Shown one piece after another: positions 1 through 13,900 of a stretch of 47,910 nt of DNA (its first letter is position 1; each line of letters starts with the position of its first letter). Position numbers and translations under genes: made by a program. The notes under the pieces were generated by a model, which was not told the origin of the DNA, did no database searches, and saw only the letters and a program-made list of their open reading frames with translations. The stretch is taken from NCBI GenBank assembly GCA_003640385.1, contig RCAB01000463.1:1-47910 (forward strand), in the 5' to 3' direction. Origin of the DNA: Setaria digitata. Lineage: Eukaryota > Nematoda > Chromadorea > Rhabditida > Setariidae.

Positions 1-1815
1 GTAAAAACGAAAAATACTGATATAAAGACACTGTCAAGCAAAAAAGTAAATTCAGCATAATATGTTTGTTGGATCCACCCACCTAAGGGAAAGATTGATT
101 TAAACGGAAGTGGTTCAAATGTCATCGTAATTTCTAGTATTCAATTATACGCCTAAATCTAAGGAATGTTTTATACTACTCAAACAAATNAGACGTTAAA
201 CAATTAACCGCGAAATTTGAAATAAAAGAATATAAACCACTAAAATCTAACCTAAAAAGTAAAAATAAAAGAAGTAAGAAGTAACCATCAAATCCTCTTC
301 TCTAGCCTTTCTCAGGTAAAATTTTGCGTGTTTAAAAAAATAATTGGTTGCCATTTTCCGATATCAGAGAATTAAATTTTAATTTTAATGATGCAGGCAT
401 ATTTACTGCAGATCTTTCCCTTCTAGATGTCACTGCGACAGTGAGCCTAAGAGGCTTATAGTGTGGTAAATTTGTCTACTCATTTCTATTCTCATTCTGA
501 TTTTCCTTTCATGAATTTTATTTTTAATATTTCTTTTACAAAATAGGGCACGGATTTTGTCGAGAGCTAGTCCACAATCTTGACAATGATGCATGGCTGT
601 GAAAACGGAGAGTTAAGTGAGATGAAGAAAGGTGGGCAATTGCTAAAAAACAGATGGACGATGAAAAAGTGAAATTAATCATTTTTTTTTTTTTTTTGAC
701 CAATGACAAGAAGACAGAAACTGACTTAGAAGTTAGAAAATGAAAATAAAAATAGATAGTGAAAACAGCATCACATATTGATAGAACAATCAAATCCCGA
801 AGAAAAAAAAACAAACAAAATTAGCATAAAATTAATTGTATAATAGTCCAGAGTGAAAATATGGCTATAAAATGGCAAAAAAAGAGGACGGAATAATCTG
901 CAGGATTCCTTTCTGATAAGCGACCAATATATGTTAAGGAAAATTCTCAACCAACGATTGTTTCAAAGAATATAATGCTATAAATGAATAATTTAAACTA
1001 GAAGAAACAAAATAAAAATGAACATCACAAAAGGAAGGACTACAGGTAATATATTAAAAAAATCAATAAATATAGAAGAATTAAAGAAAAATACCTTCGT
1101 TCGTTTGTTTTAAATTTGCATGATTAATCAAATTTTACCATCAGAAAATATCATTGAATTTTGCTATTAGCTCCTCCTCCTACATCACAACAAAGTAACA
1201 ATGATAGGAAGAAATGGAACAGAATAAAACAGCAAAAAAAAAGCGAAAATCAGCCTGGATCAACACCTACATTTTGCATATCAAAAATACATGTACTAAA
1301 ATTTGTATATGATGAATTAATCCACAACTCTCTGAGTGGGTCTATATCACGTGAAACGTCAACTATAATTAGCACTGTTAGCGAATTTTGGCTTAGACCG
1401 GATAGATTCTCTAACTAATGATTACCAATAGGTAAAAAGAACTTAGTCACATGTAAAATTATCATGTGCAACATTTACACCGGATACATGCATGGATTGC
1501 ATTCTCAGAGCCACTTCACTTACTGCATGCGTTGAAAGACAGATTTAAGCGAAATAATAACCACATTACAGCGATCAGTGAAAAATTGTGAGGTTTTTGT
1601 GTCATTAATTAGAGAATTTATAAAGAGAAAACAAGGAATACATTTAAGTGAAGTAACTCTGAAAATATACAAATTACAATTAATTTCAATATCTTTAATC
1701 AAGAATGACCGAATACAACTCCTATATGTAAGATTCTTTTCAGTTTTTTAGCAGCTGCTTTACTTGAAATGTTGCACAGATAGCAGAACAACTTTAAATA
1801 AATCCTCGTTCACTG
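1..1815. other. Downstream flank of sec16, no supported gene
   Basis: AT-rich sequence to the left of the Sec16 3' end. I read both strands and found no ORF with family resemblance or a convincing exon chain. The longest plus-strand ORF (1161-1418, 85 codons) has low-complexity, Lys/Asn/Ser-rich content and no partner exons. A single N at 190 marks an assembly gap. There is a short perfect stem (TCACTG-CGA-CAGTGA) near 427-441 of no evident meaning. Confidence 0.6.
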
Positions 1816-1821
1816 TTTATT
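1816..1821 (-). terminator. Probable poly(A) signal of sec16
   Basis: On the minus strand this reads AATAAA, about 150 bases after the Sec16 stop codon at 1974-1976, a plausible 3' UTR length for a nematode gene. No cleavage site can be seen directly. Confidence 0.55.
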
Positions 1822-1973
1822 CGGTGAGGCTATAATGACATAAAACTATCCTTATAACCCAATTACCGTGCAATAAAAGACACTTTAGGAACATCAAACT
1901 TGACACAAACCTAAACAAAGGTCTTCCAGTGTGAACTGGAGCCAAGAGTTTTCTGTTTACTGATTTGTAACAC

Positions 1974-4900
1974 TTAGTCGGCGATGTCAGCCTCCTGCGG
2001 TAACAATTCAGTATGAGTACTGAAAGGACTTTCAGTGGATGCATCGTTATCATCTGGAACATGATATTTGATAAACCGCGATAAAGTAACTTTTGCAAAT
2101 ATAATCAACGCTGAAAACATACTCTGGAAAATTTCCATGAATCAATTCAAAGTTGAAAAAGAGATAATCACAATATGGAAACTTACCAGGCATTGAAGGT
2201 ATGAAGCCAAATGTAGTAGCAGTAGGTACTGGCGGTAAAAGTGAAGGAGCTGCCACTTTCGAAGGTGATGTTTCAATGAGAGGGTTAAAATATCTCGACC
2301 CTGGAATTTTATTTGTGAGGAAGGGATTAAACATAGTTAAGCAAAAAGAAATTAAGTTGACTCCACGTGTAAAATATTCAGTAGTGATAAATATGAAAGA
2401 AATGTAAACAATTCCATTAGGATATTGTCTTAGGAAACTTAGAAAAGCAATGAAAAATATACCAAAAAAAAAAAAAATTTGAAAAAGAAAACAATGCAGT
2501 ATTAACAGAAAATTCGACGTTTAAAGATGCAAAATAAAATCGGTTGAAAAAAATCCGCTATATATAATCAAGGAAGAAAAAATTTACCACCACTAAGCCG
2601 TGCAGCGGTCAACCCACCAACATTACCATGTGATAATTCGTTTGATCTTTCCGAATTTTGAGTAACCGATGGTGGTGGCTCTGGTACAGGCTCTTCCTCA
2701 ATCCCTTCGCCAACATATCTATTAAGCTTTGGATCCCATACAATCTGCAAATGCATAAAATGTTAAATAACAAAACATAGAAATGATCAACTCTAGGGAC
2801 AAAACACAGAAAAGTAAAAAGTTGGAATATCCAATTTTCGGGTATTTAATTTCGAATTTTTAAAAGACACGGAAAGTATACCGATGGATTCTTGTCATCG
2901 GGAAGAATCATTTCATTGCCTGAAGGAATTGCTTTTGCAATTGTTGCTTTCAGTTTCGAAAAGAGTCCCGAATTCTGACGATGGTCATCCGCAATGTTCT
3001 CTTTTGTGTGCATCTAAATACGACCTGAGTCACATGATTTTCGAAACTAATCCAAAAAAAGTAAGGGAAAACATGAGAGAAAACGAAACTGTCATGAAAA
3101 AAAAAAATTAGCTAACCTTTTCACTCTTTTTAACCGCATTTCGTTGCTCCTGCGAGAAATTTGAACGTTCTGTAAAGAGCCCGAAATGTANAATTAGCTA
3201 ACCTTTTCACTCTTTTTAACCACATTTCGTTGCTCCTGCGAGAAATTTGAACGTTCTGTAAAGAGCCCGAAATGTAAGAAAGAATAGCAAAGAAATGTGT
3301 AAGAGAAGCAAAAATATGTGAAGATTCTTGAATCAGCATTAATGAAATGCTTAGTTACAAAATACCTGGAATAACACTTGGATGCTGGTTTGAATTTGAA
3401 GTTAGGACTGTTGACGGAAAATAACCAGAGTGCAACGCTCCATTAAACTGGCTTCCTCCAGTCACAGCAAGCAGCGCTCCATTTGAGATTTTTTCCTCCT
3501 GAAAAGATGGGAGTAATAATTTTAAGCTTTATCAACGGAGACTAAATAAAGAAATGATGAACAAAACTTACGGAATGATCCACATTTCGTTGAGGAGTAT
3601 CCTCATAACTAATTGCAGAAGTGGTACTAGGTTCCGTAGTAATTTCCGTTGCTATCTCGCTATTAGGTCTTGTCGAATCATTCTGCTCTTCCATCTTCAA
3701 AACTTTCCTTTCATAACTATTACCATCACAGTAACTTCGCATAGGCTCATGTGAAACTCGTCCACTTGCTTGTGGTACCATGGTAGAAGTAACTGTTGCA
3801 TGACTAGTACTGCTATTTTCTCCAGAATCTCTTGTGCTAACTAACATAGTTGAATGCTGAAAATAACAAGGTTCACTGACAAACAGTATGCAAGATTAGC
3901 GTATTCATACAATCATAATATTCGCTTCATCCAAAACTAAAATCGAAAATATGAAAACTTTGGTGGGGACTTAAAAAAGTGCAGTGGCTTTTTTTCTTTT
4001 TGCGTGTTTCTGAAAATTAGACCAGATGATAAGCACAAAAAAGGGCACATTTTTCCGTGCAAAGATTAAAATTTAGAAATTTACCTGAAAAAGATTTGCA
4101 GACTCCATGTTACTGCATGCTCCAACTTTCTCAGACAGCTGCTCTTGATATGCATCACATTCTGAAGCTACTTCATGAAACTATATAAATGAGTAGCAAC
4201 TATTTTCTTCAAGCCGAAATAGAGAAAAGTGAACAACAGGAAAGAATTAGAGGCTGTTCTTGCAATAAAGAGTGGAACAGAATGGAAAAGAATAATAATC
4301 TGTTAAAAGTATAATAAATCATTTACTTAAGAAACACAAGTAACTAAGCATGAAAGGCCGACAATCATGAATAAAAACACAATCTATCATAAAAAAGAAA
4401 AAAAAAACCAGTACAAGTTACGCATGTTAAATGTGCCAAAATTTTTAATCATTCTATTTGCGGTCATGCTTCAATTCTAACCGTTATGTTCAGGCTTTCC
4501 AATTTCTCCTTGCTGCTGCATGACAGAGACTGATGGAATTGCAAGTGTCTCCTGATGAGTATTCCAATCGATTGGTTGAGAGCTTAATATTCCGGGTAGA
4601 GTTATAACGAAAAGATCAATAATTTTATCTGGATAAAATAAACGGTGACTTCCAGAACCATAAATTCACTGTTACGAGCAAAACCCGAAAAGAACTTACT
4701 TAGTAGTGAGGTCCTCCTTTTGACGATCAGTACTCTTAACTAAATCCACAGCAACTTTAGCCTAAATTGAATGGTTTACACAAGATTAGTCAAATCCATC
4801 GATTTAATTCTTAAAAAAAAAATGATTGAAGAGAATGGTTACTGAAGGAAAAGCTTCAGGTGTTAGTTGCTATTTACAAGTAAATCATATTTGCAATCTC

Positions 4901-7900
4901 ATTCTCCTACTTTACATAGAGCATGCACGAAACCGAGAGGAAAATTACCTTGGGGGATACTTTTGGTGTCATAACATCTTCGATATCGTGATCGACAACT
5001 GCCGTAGCATCACTTTGCATAACTTTATTGTCGCTAATCACTTTTTGTTGTTCATCAATCAAGGACCGCAAAGTCGGAAGCCAGCCTACACTATTTGCAT
5101 CTGCGGATGCAGCGAACTTCAGGCTATAAAATAAAGGAAAAGTGTTAAAAATATCATGTTTATAAGCACATAACAGGAAACATCATCAAATATATTTGCA
5201 ATGTAATATAAACCTCAAAGCAAGTAAAACACATGGTAACACTGTTTCGACATCAACTTAGAGCAAAAAATAAATTCCAATACCTCTGCAAGAAAGCAGT
5301 AGATATGGCCTTATTTCTTCTTACTCTACGGGTTATTAAATCATACGTATAGTTGCAGTTAGAAGCAATTTAAAAAAAAAAAAAATGAAATGAATGTGAA
5401 AAGTACTGCGTTATGCGTACCGTTCAGCAAGTTCATAAAGTCGTTCAAGATTCTCAACATCGATTTCATTACATCGATCCCAAATTTCTTTGGCAATCTC
5501 AACACAGTACCGAAAGGCGTCAACTGCAGAGTTTCCGAATTCCGCAATCATTTCTACATAATCGAGGCGATATAACTGATATGCAGTTGATGTGTTGAAA
5601 CTTCCACCTCTGGCTAGTTTTACTGAATATTGGAAGATTTCGGTAGCATGCAAATCTATTACTGAAAACCTGAAATTGCATAGAAGTTATGATAAGTTTC
5701 AAATAAGTGAGCAATAAATATGTATTTCTATTTTATATATATGTATAAAATATATATATAAAAATAGAAATACATATATGTAAATAGAAATACCGGTATA
5801 TATTATATACAGAAATGATTGATTTATATATATATATATTTATATATAATCAAATCATATATATATATAAATATATATATATANATTTCTTCGCCTGGTA
5901 AAGTAGCATGAATAAGTGTTATATGCTGACGAATATCTGCATCCATATTTTCGCTGAAAATTCTCCTACATCCGTAACTGCGAAAAAAATCATAAAGAAT
6001 AAAAAACGAAAGATATTTTTGAAAAGAAAAAACATTTCGGGAAAAAAGATACCTTTTCGGCACCGGTTGAAATGGATTGTAGCCAGGTAACAAGAGGCTA
6101 ACTGCTAGGAAACAAAAATCAGCTGCAGTATGCAATCCGCGACGAGAAAGCACACAACCAAGTTGGTACACTGTTCCAAGAGCAGCTGGGGTATTTAAGT
6201 TAGCTAGTACTATAGCTGCATGTGAACGCCAGCTACTTGCTTCATCCATCGGTGGACTTGTCTACAAAAAAAAAAAAAGACATTCAGAATAACAATTTCT
6301 CGTTCACTTATACATTCTTGATCAAAAATGAGCATAAAGTTGTTTTAAAAAAATATAGAAAATTTGTCGAGACTTCGGTAATTTGGATTCAGTAGCACTA
6401 AAACATGATACTAGTCAATTACAATATCCATAAAAAGCAAGAATTTACCAAAACCGGTGCTGGTTGCCCATTTGCAACTGCGAGAAGCGTCATTACAGGA
6501 TTCAACTCTGATCGATGTGACAAGAAGGCTGTTTCGACTTTTTCAAGTTCTTGCGATTCCTGGACACACATACGACGTGCCAGAATCATTGCATCTGAAT
6601 AAAGTCCATCCTTTACCGCACTGTCAAGAGCTTCCTATAAGAATAAAACAATTTATTTTACGACTTTGAAATATCAAAATACTAATGTGCAGACTGACTG
6701 AAATTCTCCTTAGTGTAATATAAATAGCTGCACAGATTGAGAAGGGTCTTTAGGTTATAAGGAACCTGCAAATTTGGCAACAAAATCAGAATAGTGACTT
6801 CGACTTCGAACTCATATTTTGTTTATGGAGTCTACTCAAAAATCAAGGAAATAGCTTCAAAAAAGAAAATACCTAGAATATTACTTCGAAAATTAATTTC
6901 TTTCTTATTTTCGAATCTAGTTTTGAAATCTTGAGACACATACTTTTACGTGGCCACCTAGAAGAAGCTGTGTGAAACGATCATATGCCTTGGGATCCAC
7001 GGAACGTTCGCTGAAGTTTGCAGGAGTGAGTGAATGTGACTTTTCCTTGCTATGTCTCCGCTGCTCTGATACTGGACAACTGCTCATTAATAATCGCGAC
7101 AAATCGGGACCCGTTACTCGCTAAACTATGAGAACAATGTCACTTTCGTTATTTAGAATGAGAAAATACAAGATTCAGCGAAAAAATTAAATACTAATTC
7201 TTCAAGAGCATACCCCTTGCTGCTGCACAAGCATTTCTAAGAGCTGCCATATTAAAAGACAATCACTTTCTAAGCTGTTTAATGGGTTCAAATGATAAGC
7301 TTCTGATTTTAGAATAAATTCAATTTGACGCTGCACATAGAGATGGACAGAATGAGTTGGAGTGAATCCGGCAATAAGAGGACCTTAAAAACCAAAACTG
7401 GATAAAAAAGTATGAGCACTAAAAAACTGTGTAAAGTATGATAAGAGTGGTTGGAAGTTCGGAGGTTCCTCAGAATTTAATTGCAGAAATGATCACGCAA
7501 ACTCTATGCCGACGGCTTTGTATAAATCTTTCGAAAGACGATTATGACAAGGTTTCAAAAAACTTGTTCAATTAATTGAGCTCTTAGCATGTTGAAATAT
7601 CAAAATCCTAACAAGAACGAACAAAGTGTACCTCGAAAAGATTCGATGGCATTCGAAAAATGCAGTAGTTTATGATCTCCAAAGAGACTTTTCAAATTGC
7701 GTATTTCCAAAATATTTTCTGAATTTTGAACATTTAGCACTATTACTTTCCCACCAGCACCAAATCTCAGGAATGAATGCGGAATACGGAATTTCATTGG
7801 TTCTGAAAACAAAAAGCAATAAAATTTTCGAAAGAAGAAAAAATTTTAAAAAAGAAAGAAAAATAGCGACCAAATGTTAGACATTCAAGAACTCAAAAAA

Positions 7901-10900
7901 AAATTACAAAATACTACTAATGCTAATTTTATAATCAATAAGATAAAAAGAATAAGCTAGACTAAAAAGATAAATTTATCATGTTAACGTTTTTAGACCA
8001 TGTTTTGCAAATGCCTGAAGCTTAAGAACTTTTGACAAGCAGACCTTTAGCAGCAGAATCGATACTGATTTGATCGCTATCATCTTCAGGATCGCATCGG
8101 CTCCCTCGTTCACTTTGCCTAAATGTAAAAGATGTACGAAGAAATCAAAATATACTTTTAAAGCAGAAACTATATATATACCCAAGCAAAATCTGAGAAA
8201 AGGTAGAATCCAAAAGGTAAAACAACTCTCTTCACTAGGCTCAAGTACATGCGCCAATAATGGAATGATTTTAAATAAAATGAGACCAATGATCTTTTCC
8301 CACAGCATAAGGAATATCTAATAACAACATGCAAACAAAAAAGTATGAAACAAAGTGTATAAAATAAAACAAAAACTAGAAGTCATTTGACTTACAATGA
8401 TTTCGGTTTGCTCCTCACGCAGGGAATTAAAACCGAAGGACGAAGTGGACCAACTTCCCTAGCATTTAAAAAAAAATGATTTGCTTACGTTAGATACATA
8501 ATCCACGTTAGCAAATCAAATGCCAGTCTCTCACAAATAAAAGCACTGGTTTTTATCGGACATAAATAACACGAGATAAAATGACTTTCACAAACAGTAT
8601 GGGTCATGAATCTTTATTCTGCATAACTGCATTAATCTATCGATATTTGCAAGCTTAATACAAGCCCTATCAATCACACTAAACTCAAAGTATAGTCAGA
8701 ATTACGGGTCCACAATTCACACTTAAGAGAGAAAAAAGAAAAAAACAGAAAAAAGTCTGAAATAACCTGCTATCGAGTGTTTCATGATCATCACTGAACA
8801 GTTGCTTTTGAGACATTTCGTAAGCCTTTAACTGACTCGCCGAACGTTTAGCTATATATTCTTCTTGTGTATGTTTGCAGATCTGAAGCGACTGTTAAAT
8901 AAATTGTGAAAGAAAAGAAATCAGCTAAAGTAAATACTAAAATTCTTTGCGTTGGCACGGCTTACCTTCCAAAGCGCAATTTCAGCTGAATCCCCTTCAC
9001 ACATGTAGTTGAAATATTCGCGGTTAAATTTTTTATGAAACAAATCCACTGGGAGATAATGATGCCGATAAAGAACACAGTAGAACATGTAGGCCGCCTT
9101 TTCGACTGGAGGCAGTTGGAAATATTCCGGAGGTGGTGGTATTCGGCGCATTATATACTCTACGCGTTCCTTTAATAAATATTCCAATATCAGCTTCATT
9201 TCAATAGCATTTCAATATTGCATATTTCTTGTAAAGTTAAAATAATAACGTTTGCCTCATCTTCTCTTACTACTCAAATTTTATGATAAAACATATTTCA
9301 TAAATCGAAAGCACCACCTGTGGCAGTTGTATTACGCCAAAGTAGTAAAACTCATTCGGAGCTGCTAAAGGCATTGGATTATATCGCATTGTCGCAGCTC
9401 GCCGCATCTGCAAATGATTCATTTAAGAATCTCTCATGTTCCAATATGGCATAACTAATATATAAAATGATATTTGGCAATGATTTAAACAAGAGATGAA
9501 GATAGTTGACATCTTTAGTATAAGCCACATATGCATTGTGTACGCATGTATTACAGCAATAATGTATTATGTTCAATATTAAAACGGTCAGAACGGAACG
9601 AAAAAACGAACAGAGATAATGAACTATACCATTTCTTGTTCGTTATGGATTCGGGCTATTTCACTATCACTCCCACTACTTTCATCTGCACTCTCAAAAG
9701 AATGCTCTCCTAAATCATCTTGATGGGAATCCTGAGCGAATTCGTTCAAATGTTGATATCTGTAAACCAGTGGTTACTATTTCGTGCTGAATGTAATAGA
9801 GACTACAAAGAAAAATGCATAAGTCTTCAGAATTATAACAGTCATTTAACAAAAGCAAATTTTGATCTGGATGACTCAATGAAGAATGGAAACCGCAACG
9901 TGTACATAACATTTCTGTTTTTGAAATATGCTTCTCAAAAGTCTAGTCTACCTTGAGAAAAATTTTGTATTACAAAATAGAAGCAACATTATCAGAAATA
10001 TGCCTACTAATTTCACCCTCCTTTAACAGACCAGTTCTTTCACATATTAATAGTACAAGCATGCATAGTTTACTCTATGGAACGAAGCGTCTTTTTAGTA
10101 AAACCATTAATTACTACTTTTCAAGACAAGGAATGAAACAAAAAACGAAGTTCTCAAAAAGTAGAAGACTGAATAAGTGCTATTCCACTAGAGAGAGAAA
10201 AAAATGCGAGTTGCAATTCTCAAAATAAAAAAAAAACCAGCAAAAGAAAGGGAAGAATACTTCGAATATGTAGGTGCATCAAATGAAGACTGAGGTCTCC
10301 GTGGATGAGAGGTATCTTCATTATACATCATAGCTAATTCATGAGCTGCACGTCGTCCAAGATGTGGCCCCAGAGACTGTCTGCCGCTCGGATAATACCT
10401 GTTATAGAACATACATTATGAATATATCTCTTCGTGAAAAAAAAAAAAAAAAATTGTATGGACCGAAATTAATTACGTAACGCATTTAAAGGTTTGATCC
10501 AGTGATCTTAAATCAAGTACCCTTTTTTAATACGAATGAAAACTTCAGACCTTTTAAGGGATTAAAAATATATATAAAAAGGGAGAAAACTAGATAACTT
10601 ACTCGTATGGCTGACAACCGGCTGAAGAATGATACCCATATGAATGTTGCATCATCAGATATTGTTTATGCTTTGAAAGTGCAGGACCTCTGTAAGGTCC
10701 TATCTCACCCATCTCTGATTTCGTACCACGTGACAAAAAATAATCATGTTCACGAGTACGAGCATGCCGATTTCTTCAAAGAAAATAGCATACTTAAAAG
10801 TAATAAGTAGTCAGTTTCTCTATCTTATTAAAACTATAACTTGGTAAAAAAAAAAAATCTAATAAAACTGTACCTACGAAGTGAATTGACAAAATCTTCG

Positions 10901-13900
10901 CCATAATAAACATCATTTTTTGTAGAGCTATCTTCAGAGCTCAGACGCTCGGGAAGTGTATAAGAATGATTCACTGCAAGTGATGAAATTTTAGGAAAAG
11001 GAAACCATAAAGTGAATGAGATGAAAAATTAAGGAACTCAACGATCTGATTTACTTTTAGAGGAAGGTCGAGAAACCGATATTGCTTCAACATTCTTTAA
11101 ATTCGAAGGAGCATTGGAATCGGGATCTATCACTGTTGAATTCCTTTGTCTTTTGTTTGACATCCTAAAATTTTGCTTATACTAAAGCACAGCTACCGCT
11201 CTATGCAATTTCCACAAGCGCAATCAACTCACAAATTCAACACAGGAATGTGACTGAATTAAGATATTAAAAACTAGGAAAGATTCGGATAATATATGTT
11301 AATGGATAAAAAGATGTACATCAAGTTTCCGAAAATGGGTGGGTAAAACAAAATAGCACGCCGATTAGGATCACAAATGCTTTTGATAACAAATACATGA
11401 CTAACAGAACCCATTCGATCGATAAATATAATGGATTAATATTCTAGAAACAAAAAATTAAAAAGTTGTCCACGTGACTTACGACATATGCGAGCTTCCA
11501 TCTGTTTCTATTACGGCAGATTTTTGCACTNCTGACTAACAGAACCCATTCGATCGATAAATATAATGGATTAATATTCTAGTAACAAAAAATTAAAAAG
11601 TTGTCCACGTGACTTACGACATATGCGAGCTTCCATCTGTTTCTATTACGGCAGATTTTTGCACTGGCCGCCAACCTAAGCCGTGAGTTTCCATTCTTAA
11701 ACGATCCAGTCGTTTGACCACCTCCGGATATCTTGAAATAATTAAGGGACCCATTGAAAAAAGACCTTTATTTTAACAACATGAATTTTTTGTCCTGACC
11801 AAAAAATATGATACATGAATAATGAGTAAATGAACAGTTAAAATAAGTCGGAAGATAGGACATTTTAAAAGGAAATTTAAATTAAGCTTCAAAAATATTT
11901 CCTTTTAACAAAAGAAAACAAACTGCTGGCGGATAATGCGATATCGATCTCGAACATTTTTTGAATCCTTATGTTTTTGAGGAGGTATTTCGCTAAAACA
12001 ACTATCAAGCGCAGTAGAATCCGCAGACAGCTCTGCTGATGTTACTATAGCACTGTTTTGTTCTTTATAATCCTGAAAATAAAACAGCAGCAACATTTGA
12101 AAAGGAACAAAAGGTGCTACATCCTTTACTACCTAACAGTAAAAATGCGAAGAATAAGCAAAGTCCTATTTTAAAGGTTTCGTCAGAACTCGTCTAATTG
12201 TCTTAATAATAATTTTCGAACATCATATCGCATTTTTAATTAGACAGCTGCATGTTCCTATGATAATTTCACGAAAGACACTGGTCTGCATTCTTAATTT
12301 GCTAAGGATAACTTGAACCAGTTACCATAAAAATTAATATGCTCATTCGAAAATTAAGAAAAATAAGATCCTGTCCTGAAATTTATAAACACATAGAAGA
12401 ACTCACTCTCTGTGAGATCGATTTCAAGTCATTCTGTTCCTGGATATCATGGACAACGTCGGTAGAGTGCGGATTGCCGGTTCCAGTGTTTGCAACCTAA
12501 AATATTGGTATTTCTAGCACTTCAGAAAGACAAAAAGACAAAAATTTTGGTTGGGCAATTTGTAGTTTCTTTCTGCGAGCAATACAACCTTTGTTTTCAA
12601 TAAGTCTGAAGTACTGCTTTACCGACTCTTCCTTGCTGACTGATACAGCAGCTCCAGTTAACTGGTGTAAATTTACGATGCTAGAGATGGCTTGTGCGCT
12701 CTCAACAATAGTAGTATTATTTTGTGTTTCACTCGTTTCCCCAACTAAAAATACTGAAGTTCCGCTACTTTGTAAATCAGGAATGACTGGCTGCAATGCT
12801 GGGACATCACTACTCGTCGAGAATCCTGGAAATATTGCAAGTCCAAAACGAGAAGTTCAAGGATATACAACTGGCATTAGAAAAATACCATAAAAATAGC
12901 AACTACTAACATCAGTACAACCATCGATGAGGATGCGGTGATATTTATGGTTGAAAATTCACAAATAATCAAAGTCCGATAAAAATGAATAAAATCAAAT
13001 GTGAAAATACCAGAAGCATTTTGGACAGAAACAATATGGGCGATGTTTGCATCAGAGGGATAAGCCGTTGGGAATGTTTGGGAACATGACAAAACACAAG
13101 AAGACTGAACGAAAGATGTCTCCATTGTGGTATCAGGTGATGTTGAAATTACAGGAGCTCCCTGGGCAGCTGCTATTAATGACACACCGCTTTCAGCCTA
13201 AAAATAAATAGGAAATATAGTTTATTCTGGTAGATTTTATTCATGTCGTTTTTAAAATCATCTTAATCCTTTAAAAACAAAAAAAAAAAAAAAAAATAGG
13301 AAACAGAAAACATTTACTTCATTTATCACCTCCTCCTTTTCTTCGGGTAATAACGTCGCCAGATTACCTGAAATTCATTTCTTCATCCAACTGTTTTGAA
13401 CAAGAAATTTAATAAAAAGTATTTATCAAAGACTGATGAAAAACCGTGTTATAAACCTACTCCTTTAATAATTTTCAGTTGATCAAACAAAAAGATTGAG
13501 AAGTTATTATGTGAAAATTCACTAATTAAAATTATCCTTCTCTATAATGCAATTGGTACTGCTCGAATGAGGAACAACCTTATTGAAGGCAACAGTTCAA
13601 CTAGTTCAAAAAGATTTATTATTAGGCTCTTACAGTAAAAGAATGCAACAAAACTTGAACACAATTAACACTCTAAAGATACGAATAAATCAAACGCATA
13701 CCTCCTGCAAGATCACTAGAAATGTTACCATGCTGAAATTGTTGATTTTCCTTTCCATTACTTACTTCCTTGCCCTGCAAAAGAATATTTAAATGATAAC
13801 TAAGAGGACTCATTCAATGATGTATGTAAAATAGGACAAATATATATTAGACATGGCCGAAACTGTAAGAATAAAATACCTCCGTACTGTACTCAGAATC

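Noticed and set aside
536..814. 92-codon minus-strand ORF
   Set aside because: Phe/Ser/Lys-rich translation of poly(T) and AT-rich DNA; no exon structure.
1161..1418. 85-codon plus-strand ORF left of sec16
   Set aside because: Composition is Lys/Asn/Ser-rich and AT-driven, with no partner exon, no resemblance to a known family and no start context of note.
3106..3276. A true tandem exon duplication in sec16
   Set aside because: The copies meet exactly at an N and the second copy breaks the reading frame, so a gap artefact is simpler.
7979..8308. Hydrophobic 109-codon minus-strand ORF looking like a membrane protein
   Set aside because: It overlaps a Sec16 exon (8118-8045) in another frame and an intron. 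The exon frame with QSERGSRCDPEDDSDQ fits the neighbouring splice phases.
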